Shown: positions 25,310 through 33,597 of the stretch, piece by piece | Layout of the letters: every line of letters starts with the position of its first letter | Numbering within the stretch: position 1 is the first letter of the stretch | DNA from: a virus | Reading direction: 5' to 3' (one strand) | IMG/VR virus record: IMGVR_UViG_3300035698_010649 | Span: 1 to 40,634 of that record | DNA length: 40,634 nucleotides | Notes under the pieces: generated by a model | Seen by the model: only the letters and a program-made list of their open reading frames with translations | Told to the model about the DNA's origin: nothing | The model's database searches: none | Made by a program: the position numbers and the translations under genes

Positions 25310-25447
25310 ATGATAAGATTTATATTTGGCATCATCGGGTGGATCATCCTTCTTACGCTGGTCATGGCGGCCACCGCTATTGCAGGATTCCTGGCTAACG
25401 TGATTTTAACCTTCGTATCCGATGAACTAATTAGCCGGTACCCGTAA
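25310..25447 (+). CDS. 45-residue membrane protein
   Basis: From ATG 25310 to TAA at 25445-25447 the frame starts MIRFIFGIIGWIILLTLV and goes on with Met-Ala-Ala-Thr, Gly and Phe to a hydrophobic end before SDELISRYP. One long or two short membrane segments are predicted by eye. It fills the gap between two larger genes. The upstream Shine-Dalgarno is weak. Confidence 0.5.
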   Translation: MIRFIFGIIGWIILLTLVMAATAIAGFLANVILTFVSDELISRYP

Positions 25448-25488
25448 TGTTGGCCAGTAGATCGAGCACTAACAACTAAGGTTCGCTC

Positions 25489-25830
25489 ATGATCCAGATT
25501 GTGGCGTTCGCGACTTTGCCAGGGGGTGGTCGACCGATGGCTCACCCCCTGGCTGAACTCCACTGCTATCTCGCTATCCAACTCCCATCTTTGGACTGCC
25601 TGTCTCCCCTGGCTCGCCTCAGAGTGACTGAGAACGATCTGGGGGTTCTGGCAAGCGGACCCCTGGACTTATGGGTTGGCTCAGTCTATGATGGTTGTCA
25701 GCCTAACTCTTCTGACTTCGACATTAAGATCTTCAATCTTTTGCACCAAGAACTTTCAGACTTAGGTGCTCGCCTCCCATTCACGAAACGATTCACACCA
25801 CAAGGTTTTATACTATGCAGACAACACTAG
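25489..25830 (+). CDS. Protein of unknown function ahead of the SNF2-like helicase
   Basis: The protein has 113 residues. It includes LPGGGRPMAHPLAELHCYLA and later SVYDGCQPNSSDFDIKIFNL. It overlaps the helicase start by 16 bases, so it is probably co-translated with it. No family is recognised. Confidence 0.55.
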   Translation: MIQIVAFATLPGGGRPMAHPLAELHCYLAIQLPSLDCLSPLARLRVTENDLGVLASGPLDLWVGSVYDGCQPNSSDFDIKIFNLLHQELSDLGARLPFTKRFTPQGFILCRQH

Positions 25831-27491
25831 AGTATGCGGGAAAGAAATACCCCGTATTCCTTTCCAAAGAGGGCAACCAGATTTATCTGGAGCGAGCTGG
25901 TTTTGCACTTAAGGATTTGATCAAGACTTTCCGCAATCCACGATGGCAAGGGTTCAAAACCCCAGCGAGGAAATGTTGGGCGATCGAGCACTGCCCGCGT
26001 AACCTCTTCCAGCTCCGGTACAGGATGGGCGAGAATGTCTATGATTACTTCGAAAGGCCTTTGGTTGAACTCGACTTCACACGGCCAGTGACCCCGATGC
26101 AGGTCGATGCAATCAGGGCCGTTATGACCTATAAATACCAGATTATCGCGGGCGAAATGGGATTAGGCAAGTCGCTGATTGCTATCGAGTGCATCGAGCG
26201 AGTGGTCGCTGAACTTGGACGCCCAGGGCTGTTCGTCGGTCCAAAATCTGCTTTGGAGTCAGTCAAGCTTGAGCAAGAAAAGTGGGGGGCCGAACCATTC
26301 GTTTTGTCAACTTATGAGTCGCTGCATAAAATTGACTTCATCCCCAGCATTGTTATCTTCGATGAATCCTCATCACTCAAGAATCCGTCCACGGGCCGGG
26401 CGACCGCCGCTCAGGCGTTGGCCGACAAGGTTCGTGACGAACTTGGTTATGTATTGTGCATGTCAGGAACGACAGTTGCGAAACGCCCAACTGATATCTG
26501 GTCCCAAGCCGAGATTGTATTCCCAGGATTCATCCCAGAGGGATCTCTGAAAGCTTATGAGTTGCGTTACGCCAACCATACTGAAATGGAAACACCAGAC
26601 GGCGTGACTTTCCAGAAGTTGGTAGATTGGAAAGAGGATGAAGTGGCCCAGATTCCAAAACGACTTGAAGGTCTGCAACGGGTTTATCGCCGGGCTGATT
26701 GGCTTAAACTTCCAGCAAAAACCTTCCGGATAGTAAACTGCCCACCGACCAAGCGATTGCTTCGTGCAGCAAAAGCGATTGCCGAAATCGCCCCAAACAC
26801 GATGACTTCGCTAACTTGGCTTCGTGCCCTCTCCTCAGGATTCCAGTATTCAAGCGAACCCGGAGAAGAGTTCGTCTGTGCCGCCTGCGGGGGGTCGGGA
26901 GTCTACGAGATTCCAGAGACTCAGGTTTGTCCTACTTGTAGTGGGTCCGGAATTGACCAGAAAGTCCAACGGAGTGTCAGATTCATCGATACACCGAAAA
27001 CGGCTGCCTTGGAAGCCATCCTGTCTGACTGTGGTAACCGCATTGTGGTTGGTGCGTGTTTCCAGGGGTCGGTCGACAAAGTCGTCGAGACCTGCCACAA
27101 GGCGGGGTTTGACACGTGCATCGTCGATGGGCGGGGCTGGCGGGTTGTGGGAGCTGACGGAATCCCCGTATCCGATACTCCGCTATCCTACTGGGCTAAG
27201 GCGTGGGGCAAGGTCGCATTCGTTGGCAATCCTGCATCGTGCCGATACGGTATCACCCTGGTAGAAGCCAACAAGCTGGTGTTCTTCGACCAGTCATTCA
27301 GTGCTGAGCATCGCCTGCAATTCCAGGATCGCATCTACCGACTCGGCCAAACCCGGCCAGTGGAGATCATTGACCTTATTCACCTCCCCGTTGACCAACT
27401 CGTGCTCGACACCTTGACTAACAACCGAAGACTGGAGCTTCTGACCTTGGGTAAAATCCAGGAAATGGTAGTTGCAGAGCCAGCTCACTGA
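25815..27491 (+). CDS. SNF2-family (SF2) DNA helicase/translocase
   Basis: The protein has 558 residues. Walker A GEMGLGKS (about 114-121) and motif II IVIFDESSSLKNP (about 178-190) lie in the first RecA-like domain; VLCMSGTTVAKRPTDIW is motif III. A C4 zinc-ribbon-like insertion CAACGGSG...CPTCSGSG lies at about 355-383. Motif VI QFQDRIYRLGQTRPVEIIDL (about 502-521) is typical of SNF2. Motif II reads DESS, not DEAH; Asp-Glu, which hold the metal, are kept. Such phage helicases act in replication and recombination restart. Confidence 0.88.
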   Translation: MQTTLEYAGKKYPVFLSKEGNQIYLERAGFALKDLIKTFRNPRWQGFKTPARKCWAIEHCPRNLFQLRYRMGENVYDYFERPLVELDFTRPVTPMQVDAIRAVMTYKYQIIAGEMGLGKSLIAIECIERVVAELGRPGLFVGPKSALESVKLEQEKWGAEPFVLSTYESLHKIDFIPSIVIFDESSSLKNPSTGRATAAQALADKVRDELGYVLCMSGTTVAKRPTDIWSQAEIVFPGFIPEGSLKAYELRYANHTEMETPDGVTFQKLVDWKEDEVAQIPKRLEGLQRVYRRADWLKLPAKTFRIVNCPPTKRLLRAAKAIAEIAPNTMTSLTWLRALSSGFQYSSEPGEEFVCAACGGSGVYEIPETQVCPTCSGSGIDQKVQRSVRFIDTPKTAALEAILSDCGNRIVVGACFQGSVDKVVETCHKAGFDTCIVDGRGWRVVGADGIPVSDTPLSYWAKAWGKVAFVGNPASCRYGITLVEANKLVFFDQSFSAEHRLQFQDRIYRLGQTRPVEIIDLIHLPVDQLVLDTLTNNRRLELLTLGKIQEMVVAEPAH

Positions 27492-27499
27492 GCTATAAT
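27472..27499 (+). promoter_or_regulatory. Promoter before the zinc-finger gene
   Basis: A perfect TATAAT (27494-27499) lies 16 bases after TTGCAG (27472-27477, weak -35) and 30 bases before ATG 27529. It lies inside or next to the end of the helicase gene, a compact arrangement also seen at 35825. Confidence 0.6.
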
Positions 27500-27528
27500 A
27501 CCCTTTCACACCCTACCCCGGAGAGATC

Positions 27529-27744
27529 ATGAGCTCGAATAGTTGGCCAGGAAATTGTCGTCACGCGATCGGGCAGTCAGACCATGAGGCATGGAACAGA
27601 TGCCACTCTCCGGGGACGCGGCAGTTGTGCCACCTCTGTGAAGAGCCGACTGGCCGCTGTGAAGACGACACGATGTTTTCGGAGGACGGATACCCCCTCT
27701 GTTCCGACTGTAACTGCACACACGGCGAAGACCACGCACTCTGA
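27529..27744 (+). CDS. Small zinc-finger-like protein
   Basis: The protein has 71 residues with CHLCEEPTGRCEDD and PLCSDCNCTHGEDH, giving two Cys pairs plus His for a zinc site. ggagagatc precedes the ATG. Proteins of this kind often regulate transcription or recruit partners, but none is named here. Confidence 0.65.
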   Translation: MSSNSWPGNCRHAIGQSDHEAWNRCHSPGTRQLCHLCEEPTGRCEDDTMFSEDGYPLCSDCNCTHGEDHAL

Positions 27745-27804
27745 ACGGAGTGACAGTATCTATTTGTCCCCCCCACTCCATAACTCTTACACCACCCAGG
27801 AATA

Positions 27805-28971
27805 ATGGGCATCAATTACAACCAAGTCCGCAAGCTTTCCGCCGGGGGCAAGTCTCAACGTGAGATTGCAAAGTCGCTGGGAATAAGTCAGTCGTACGTC
27901 TGTGATATCCTCACCGGTAAAGCCGGTTGGACTGACAACGGGGCCGCCAAAGTCCAAAAGATGCGGGACAAGTCTCTTGAAGACCGCCGAACGCTGCGGA
28001 CTTCCCTTCGGGCTGAGAACCTCTTCGAGGAAGCCTGCAAAGTCATCCGGGACTCGATCAAGCCACTGGTCCCACCCTCAATCCCGAAGCCACACGGTGG
28101 CAAGATCGTCGAGACTGCGGTGCTTCACCTGAGTGATGGGCACCACGACCAAGTCGTCGATCCAGCCGACACCGCTGGGCTTGAGACGTACAACTTTGAC
28201 GTGTCCTGCCAACGTGCGGCCAACCTGGTTGACACAGTAATCCGATTCACACAGCAGACGCTCCAGAACTTCAGCTTTCCTAAGTTGGTTGTCCTGGCCT
28301 ACGGTGACCATACCAGCGGCGAGATTCACGGGCATGAACAGAGGTCACACTTCCGCAACCAGATTAAGAACGACTTGGCAATCGGTCAACTCCACGCATT
28401 TATGCTGCGTGAACTGGGGTCCTACTTCCCACAAGTCGAGGTCCTGTACCTGGCTGGCAATCACGGTCGCAAGACTGACCGAAAGCTGTTTCCTGGTGGG
28501 CCACACGACAACCACGACTACATGATTGCTCGGATTGCTCAGGCCCACTTGCTAGCACAAACGAATATCAAGTTCGAAATCCCCAACTCGTGGACGTCGC
28601 TGAAAGATATTGAGGGATACAACTTCCATGTTTCCCACGGTGATGACGTTGGCTCTTGCATCGGCGAACCTTGGAGTGGACTACGGAAACGTCACGAACG
28701 ATTGGCACCGCTGCACAGGACCAAGATCGATTACCAGGTCATTGGCCATCACCACACGTTTGGGACGGTGGCCGGGAACGGCACAGATTACCTCTGTAAC
28801 GGTGCTTGGCTGGCAACCGACGCATACGCCTACAATTCGCTTGGAGTCGCAGGAGACCCAGTTCAACTGCTCCACGGCGTACACCGTGACCACGGTGTGA
28901 CCTGGCGGTTGCCAGTACGCCTACGTGACGGCAATAACTCCAACCGATATCTAAACGCAGTGCAAGTATGA
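27805..28971 (+). CDS. HTH-calcineurin-like metallophosphoesterase
   Basis: The protein has 388 residues. An N-terminal helix-turn-helix (SQREIAKSLGISQSYVCDIL) is fused to a calcineurin-like core with D111GHHD, GD168HTSG, GN219HGR, H278GDD and GHHH (315-317). These residues bind two metals. Related phage enzymes are Mre11/SbcD-like nucleases or phosphatases; the HTH suggests targeting to a DNA site. AGGAATA precedes the ATG. The stop overlaps the second ParB-like gene (ATGA). Confidence 0.82.
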   Translation: MGINYNQVRKLSAGGKSQREIAKSLGISQSYVCDILTGKAGWTDNGAAKVQKMRDKSLEDRRTLRTSLRAENLFEEACKVIRDSIKPLVPPSIPKPHGGKIVETAVLHLSDGHHDQVVDPADTAGLETYNFDVSCQRAANLVDTVIRFTQQTLQNFSFPKLVVLAYGDHTSGEIHGHEQRSHFRNQIKNDLAIGQLHAFMLRELGSYFPQVEVLYLAGNHGRKTDRKLFPGGPHDNHDYMIARIAQAHLLAQTNIKFEIPNSWTSLKDIEGYNFHVSHGDDVGSCIGEPWSGLRKRHERLAPLHRTKIDYQVIGHHHTFGTVAGNGTDYLCNGAWLATDAYAYNSLGVAGDPVQLLHGVHRDHGVTWRLPVRLRDGNNSNRYLNAVQV

Positions 28972-29615
28972 AAGTTCCCGTCGAGAACATAACTCTTGGA
29001 CCGAACGCCAGCCGGGCAGATGTTGGCGACTGCTCGGAGCTGGCGGTGTCCATTCAAACCCACGGCCAGCAGCAACCGGTTGTGGTCCGTGATGGTTACG
29101 GTGACAACTACGTCCTGGTCTCCGGCTTCAGACGGTATCATGCAATCCGGTTCTATCTCCAGTGGACGGAGATTGACGTGAGGGTCGACGACGGAGACAC
29201 GCCAGATAGTACCCTAAACTTGGTAGAGAATCTGCACCGAAACAACCTTTCATTCTGGGAGGAAGCTCTTGCTCTGAAGAAAACGTTTCCACTTGACACA
29301 CCCCTCTCTGACGTAGCACGCCAGCTCGGTAAGTCGAGGATCTGGGTCCGCCCAAGATTCCACTTGTGGAATATGCCTGAGTGGGTTATACTGGGAGCAC
29401 GGGAAGGTCGCTTGTCGTCTGGGCAGGTCGCTGCCCTGATGGCCGGTAAACCATCCGCCAACACTGGATCGATTCGTGCTGCCAACCGGCCGTGCGACAA
29501 ACAACTACGTGCGGTCGCAACCATTCTCTTATCCGAAGGTAAGGTGGAGGCGGCAACCGCAATCACCTACGCACTCGGAGATATCCCCCTTGAGAAACTG
29601 CTTCCTGGACACTGA
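28968..29615 (+). CDS. ParB-like nuclease-domain protein (second copy)
   Basis: The protein has 215 residues. The ParB core shows SIQTHGQQQPVVVRDG, LVSGFRRYHAIR (GxRRxxA box) and LNLVENLHRNNLSFWEEA. A HTH-like region (LSDVARQLGKSRIWV) follows. It shares the domain with the 23605 gene, but the similarity outside the core is low. The polymerase starts inside its end (overlap 26 bases). A role in DNA binding or control of the polymerase operon is inferred. Confidence 0.8.
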   Translation: MKVPVENITLGPNASRADVGDCSELAVSIQTHGQQQPVVVRDGYGDNYVLVSGFRRYHAIRFYLQWTEIDVRVDDGDTPDSTLNLVENLHRNNLSFWEEALALKKTFPLDTPLSDVARQLGKSRIWVRPRFHLWNMPEWVILGAREGRLSSGQVAALMAGKPSANTGSIRAANRPCDKQLRAVATILLSEGKVEAATAITYALGDIPLEKLLPGH

Positions 29616-31905
29616 AACTTGCGGTCTATACGGGCCGCCAGTTATCCTGCAAGTCGGCTTCGACAAGCAGAAAGCATTCGTCCATAACATCTGGGAAACT
29701 CCCGTTAAGCACACCTTACGACTGATTGAAAAGATCGTCGGCTGCCGGGTGATTGCCCATAATCTCAACTTCGACTGGCAGAAAATACAATCCCTCTATG
29801 CCAACTTGACCATCCTTGGCCGCGAGGAGGGGATGGGAGTTGAACCTAAGGATCATATCGAGTTCTACGCCAACGAGTGTGAGCCCAACGGGTGGGCAGA
29901 GAACTTGTGCCTCAAGCCAGCCGGGGCCATCTGCACTCTTTTGCTGGCCCAGAAGAAACTGGGGGGCACCAGCCTTGCGGCAAAGGCAATCTACATCCGC
30001 AAGGTTCCCGCGATCGCCGCCCAACAGTTGTGTGACGTCTTCCATAGCACGATGGACTTGCCACCAATCCTGTTTGTCCATCGAAAGAATCCGTGGACTG
30101 TCCGGGACAGCGACCACGGCAAACAGTGGAAGGATGTTGTGCTATCCTTCGGACCCTCCAACGCACTAAAAGAGGTGTGCAAGCACGTGCTCAAGCAGGA
30201 GGTTGTGACGTGGGAGGATTCCGAAGCTGGCGGCCTTGTATGGCCCACCGAGGAAGGGTTCTGCCCCATTGCTGCCAAACTTAACCAGGGCGACTGGCGG
30301 TACGATGGCGGGCTCCTGTGGCCAGCCTTGATCCAATCTCATATCCATCACTGGACCAAGAGCGAGAACGGCAACAAGTATGCGTTGTCTGATATCCACC
30401 TGTTGCGGTCCTTGTATACCCACTTTGGTTCACCGTCCGAAGACTTTGACTCAGAACTGTGTGTCCAAGTTGCTTGCAGTCGAGTTCGTGGTTTTGACTT
30501 CAATGTAAGTTCGATGGTCGACCTCAGCATCGAGTCCAGCAATTATGTTGCTTCGGCCCAGCTTAATGTTGACTCACCAAAGCAGGTTCGAGAGTACATC
30601 GCCGCTGCACTTGATCCAGCCGAAGCGATTATCGTTGAGAAGTCCGCCGCCAAACTTGTGTTGGGCAGAATCCGTAAGACCTTCACCTTAGATGAGGAGG
30701 AGGAATGTTGCGACGATGGCTGTGTCCGCTGCAACTTCACCGGCAAGATCGGACCTGGGCCGATGCCAGTTGTGGACCGGGTTGACCATATCGAATCGAT
30801 CCGCAAACACAACAAGCGGCTACAGATGTTCCGCAAGCTCCTAACAGCCGGGAGAGCCTACCCAAACTTCAAAGTAGTTGGAACCAAGTCAGGTCGCATG
30901 TCTGGGACTGACGGTTTGAACTTCCATGGGATTGAGAAGAAACGTGATATCCGTGACCTGTTTGTACTAAGACGTCCCGGTTGGGTATTGAGTGGCGGAG
31001 ACTATGATTCCCAGGAACTAGCCATCGCTGGAACCGCTTATGACGACGAGATCCTGGTTACGGAAATCGCCAAAGGCAAGTCGCTGCACGGCCTGTTTGG
31101 TGCCGAAGTGTATGGCACAACATACGAGGATATCATGGGGAACAAGGCAGATGGCCGCTATGACAAGGCTAAGACGGGCATGTACGCTCTCCTGTATGGA
31201 GCCTCACCCCATAAGATTGCAACGTCCCTTGGCATCCCTGAGAATGAAGCCAACGAGGCTCTTGGGAGATTCTTTAAGAAATACGCGAGCACGAAGAAAA
31301 CACGTGATCGCCTGACAGCGGAGCTTTCTTCCCTGGTATCCGACGACTCCGGGGCGATACACTGGGCTCAACCAACCACTCAACTCGTAAGGTCTGTATT
31401 CGGTTTCGAGCGTTCGTTCGACATTGAGAACAGTGTAATCCAGATGTTGGTTAACACGCTGCCCAAGCTGAAGGGGCTGTTTGGGAAGTTCAAGGCTATA
31501 GTAGAGCGTAAGAAAGACAAACCGCAGACCATCAGTGGTGCGTGTCATTCCGCCGTCTATGGTGCTGCGTTCAGCTTGCAAGGTAAGATCGTCCGGTCAG
31601 CTCTCAATCATATCATTCAAAGCTCCGGGCGGACAGTCACGCTCGGCTTGCAGCACAACTTGTGGTCACTCCAACCGACCGGGATCAACCCTTGGCGGAT
31701 CAATCTTATGTCGATTCACGATGAGGTGGTCGTTGAGACAGCCCCTGAGGATGTTTCCGTCGTACTGGGAATGGTTCACGACAAGCTGCAAGAGCAATGC
31801 CAGACGATTCCGCTTTTGTCCATTGGGTGGGCGTGCAACCTTACATCGTGGGGGGAATTGAAGTCCGCAAAGGGGACGCATTGCGGGTTTGCTATTCCTG
31901 ATTGA
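29590..31905 (+). CDS. Family A DNA polymerase with 3'-5' exonuclease
   Basis: The protein has 771 residues from TTG 29590, with GGAG at 29577-29580. This start makes the exonuclease motif begin at residue 5, as expected. Exo motifs are D7TE9, HN58LNFD62 and Y264xxxD268. Polymerase motif A is GGD471YDSQEL. Motif B is AK528TGMY532ALLY536G, and motif C is SIHD711E712. A small CCxxxCxxC cluster lies at about residue 372. It replaces or supports the host replicase. Position 532, corresponding to F762 of E. coli Pol I, is Tyr. The Arg of motif B appears shifted by one residue. Confidence 0.9.
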   Translation: MRNCFLDTETCGLYGPPVILQVGFDKQKAFVHNIWETPVKHTLRLIEKIVGCRVIAHNLNFDWQKIQSLYANLTILGREEGMGVEPKDHIEFYANECEPNGWAENLCLKPAGAICTLLLAQKKLGGTSLAAKAIYIRKVPAIAAQQLCDVFHSTMDLPPILFVHRKNPWTVRDSDHGKQWKDVVLSFGPSNALKEVCKHVLKQEVVTWEDSEAGGLVWPTEEGFCPIAAKLNQGDWRYDGGLLWPALIQSHIHHWTKSENGNKYALSDIHLLRSLYTHFGSPSEDFDSELCVQVACSRVRGFDFNVSSMVDLSIESSNYVASAQLNVDSPKQVREYIAAALDPAEAIIVEKSAAKLVLGRIRKTFTLDEEEECCDDGCVRCNFTGKIGPGPMPVVDRVDHIESIRKHNKRLQMFRKLLTAGRAYPNFKVVGTKSGRMSGTDGLNFHGIEKKRDIRDLFVLRRPGWVLSGGDYDSQELAIAGTAYDDEILVTEIAKGKSLHGLFGAEVYGTTYEDIMGNKADGRYDKAKTGMYALLYGASPHKIATSLGIPENEANEALGRFFKKYASTKKTRDRLTAELSSLVSDDSGAIHWAQPTTQLVRSVFGFERSFDIENSVIQMLVNTLPKLKGLFGKFKAIVERKKDKPQTISGACHSAVYGAAFSLQGKIVRSALNHIIQSSGRTVTLGLQHNLWSLQPTGINPWRINLMSIHDEVVVETAPEDVSVVLGMVHDKLQEQCQTIPLLSIGWACNLTSWGELKSAKGTHCGFAIPD

Positions 31906-31911
31906 TTTATC

Positions 31912-31939
31912 TTGACACAGCTTGCCGGTTAGTTAAAAT
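31912..31939 (+). promoter_or_regulatory. Promoter before the first GC-x2-GQA family gene
   Basis: A perfect TTGACA (31912-31917), 16-base spacer and TAAAAT (31934-31939). It lies 33 bases upstream of ATG 31973 and just after the polymerase stop. Confidence 0.8.
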
Positions 31940-31972
31940 AAACACTCACAATCAAACCAGCATTAGACTAAT

Positions 31973-32359
31973 ATGAAAACCGAACTAAGAACACTTCTGA
32001 AGACCGTACGTGACTTGATTGTTGCGACTCCCGGTTTTCGTTATTACCCAGAGAGTGCTGGGGCAAAGTGCAATTACAACAAGGGTGGGGACCCAGACTT
32101 TCCACTCCAGGTGGGGTGTTTGTTCGGTCAAGCCCTGAGATCGTGCGGTGAGGAAGTCAGTAAAAGAGACGAGGGGGATGCACTGACTCAGCTTTATGGC
32201 GGGAGTAACGTTCCGCTAATACTATTCCTACAATCGGTCCAAGATAGCCAGGACGCCGGAACAAACTGGCGGCAGAGCTGGGATTTCGCTATCCGGAATG
32301 CAACTCCAGAAGCTCTTCGAGCCGTGAAGCGGCATGTTCCGTTGAAACTTCCCGAGTAA
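31973..32359 (+). CDS. GC-x2-GQA family protein, copy A
   Basis: The protein has 128 residues. The family pattern is FRYYPESAGAKCNYNKGGD, a Pro-Leu-rich turn, GCLFGQAL and Gly, then a linker, a helix with LFLQSVQDSQDAG, and a Trp-x6-Trp end. The same order occurs in the next four genes, so this is one of at least five tandem paralogues. Related small proteins with (S/G)CxVGxAL motifs are common in actinobacterial phages without known function. It has its own strong promoter. Confidence 0.75.
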   Translation: MKTELRTLLKTVRDLIVATPGFRYYPESAGAKCNYNKGGDPDFPLQVGCLFGQALRSCGEEVSKRDEGDALTQLYGGSNVPLILFLQSVQDSQDAGTNWRQSWDFAIRNATPEALRAVKRHVPLKLPE

Positions 32360-32365
32360 TTCTTC

Positions 32366-32393
32366 TTGACACTACCTTACACACGATTACAAT
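32366..32393 (+). promoter_or_regulatory. Promoter between copies A and B
   Basis: TTGACA (32366-32371), 16-base spacer, TACAAT (32388-32393). The -10 overlaps an in-frame ATG at 32392, so translation must start further on, at 32434. Confidence 0.8.
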
Positions 32394-32433
32394 GATGATT
32401 CACCTGTCACCCCTGTCACCCCATGAGAAAACA

Positions 32434-32817
32434 ATGCCTCGTCCATCCGCCGAAGAGGTCCTGGTTGCTGCTAAGAAACTGATTGACGCCACCCCCGACT
32501 TCGTGTACGTTGCCCCGTCGATCGTCTGCCGCTACAATAGTGGTGGGGACGTCCGATATCCTGGCCAATGCGGTTGCTTGCTAGGCCAAGCACTGTTACA
32601 GTGTGGTTATCGTGTGCCGGACACTTGGGAGGGGTCAGGAATCGCTTCTCTGATTAGATCTGGGAACGGGATCGAAGAGTTCCTAGACACACTTCAAGCC
32701 GCACAAGACTCTTCTGTTCCATGGGAAGACGCCTGGGCGTACGCTCTCGAACAATGGAAGTCCGACCCGGTAGTTACTGACTGTATTAAATCACTTACCG
32801 CTACGGAGCCAGAATGA
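32434..32817 (+). CDS. GC-x2-GQA family protein, copy B
   Basis: From ATG 32434 (127 residues) the family features are TPDFVYVAPSIVCRYNSGGD, VRYPGQCGCLLGQALLQCG, then LDTLQAAQDSSVPWEDAW. It has the fullest consensus of the set and an extra Cys in the core (CGC). The upstream ATG at 32392 is rejected because it lies in the -10 box. The stop overlaps copy C (ATGA). Confidence 0.8.
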   Translation: MPRPSAEEVLVAAKKLIDATPDFVYVAPSIVCRYNSGGDVRYPGQCGCLLGQALLQCGYRVPDTWEGSGIASLIRSGNGIEEFLDTLQAAQDSSVPWEDAWAYALEQWKSDPVVTDCIKSLTATEPE

Positions 32818-33185
32818 TCCCCACTTGTTATAAGCTGCTCCAGGCTTGCAAAGAGCTGGTAGAAGAGTTTCCGGACTTCGTTTATTCGAAGCCGTATAGA
32901 GATAGCACAACCTGCTCATATACTTTGGGCGGCGATGCTCGATACCCGGACAATGTTGGCTGTATTGTCGGCCAAGCTTACAAGCGTCTTACTGGGAAGG
33001 ATGTTCCCGACGCTTACGACGATGCAAGTGTCGCCGACCTGGTAGGTTCAAGCCTACTTGCTATCGGTAAGACTGACGTGGAAAATGAAAAGTTCCTAAA
33101 CAAGTTGATACTTATTCAGGAGCGGCAAGACCTGGGGGAGAGGTGGGTCGATTCGATGGACGCTGCCAAGTTACTTTCTGATTGA
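32814..33185 (+). CDS. GC-x2-GQA family protein, copy C
   Basis: The protein has 123 residues with FPDFVYSKPYRDSTTCSYTL, GGDARYPDNVGCIVGQAYKR, VPDAYDDASVADL and LILIQERQDLGERW. It is closest to copy D over the RYPDN-x-GCIVGQA core and the LTG-x-x-VP step. ATGA overlap with copy B indicates coupled translation. Confidence 0.8.
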   Translation: MIPTCYKLLQACKELVEEFPDFVYSKPYRDSTTCSYTLGGDARYPDNVGCIVGQAYKRLTGKDVPDAYDDASVADLVGSSLLAIGKTDVENEKFLNKLILIQERQDLGERWVDSMDAAKLLSD

Positions 33186-33210
33186 TAGATCCCAAAACAC
33201 ACCGACAGAC

Positions 33211-33247
33211 TATTATGAAACCGACTACCAGTCAACTGTATGCCGAA
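33211..33247 (+). repeat. 37-bp direct repeat, first copy
   Basis: tattatgaaaccgactacca and the next 17 bases are identical to 33561-33597. The unit covers the ATG and first 11 codons of copy D. It may have arisen by gene duplication followed by loss of most of the second copy, or by recombination between start regions. Confidence 0.95.
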
Positions 33248-33550
33248 TGCCAGAAGCTGGCCGAAGAGTTGCCAAACTTCTTGTACGAACCAGAGGATCT
33301 TGCAATAGGGTGTTCAAATACCCAGGGAGGAGACGGTCGCTACCCCGACAACTGCGGTTGTATTGTTGGTCAAGCATTCAAACGCTTGACTGGCGAGCTC
33401 GTGCCAGAACAGCATGACCTTGCCGAAGTCACCAGCCTTATTAGCTATAAAGTTGTCCAGCACGATAGCTGCCTTGAGGAGATTAAATCCCTCCAAGCCA
33501 AACAAGATGATGGCTATACCTGGGCCGTCGCGATAAAGTTTAAGGCTTAA
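33215..33550 (+). CDS. GC-x2-GQA family protein, copy D
   Basis: From ATG 33215 (111 residues). Features: LPNFLYEPEDLAIGCSNTQG, GDGRYPDNCGCIVGQAFKRL, TGELVPEQHDLAEVTSL and IKSLQAKQDDGYTWA. A TTG at 33182 would add 11 residues, but the ATG at 33215 lies inside the duplicated start segment (also at 33565), which supports it. Confidence 0.8.
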   Translation: MKPTTSQLYAECQKLAEELPNFLYEPEDLAIGCSNTQGGDGRYPDNCGCIVGQAFKRLTGELVPEQHDLAEVTSLISYKVVQHDSCLEEIKSLQAKQDDGYTWAVAIKFKA

Positions 33551-33560
33551 CCCACGAGAT

Positions 33561-33597
33561 TATTATGAAACCGACTACCAGTCAACTGTATGCCGAA
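33561..33597 (+). repeat. 37-bp direct repeat, second copy
   Basis: This is an exact copy of 33211-33247, 350 bases downstream. The identity ends at once after codon 11, so the downstream frame is unrelated to copy D. Confidence 0.95.

Noticed and set aside
25201-25398. 65-residue open frame across the tRNA-like element
   Set aside because: Runs through the stem-loop and tRNA-like fold and overlaps the better membrane-protein frame.
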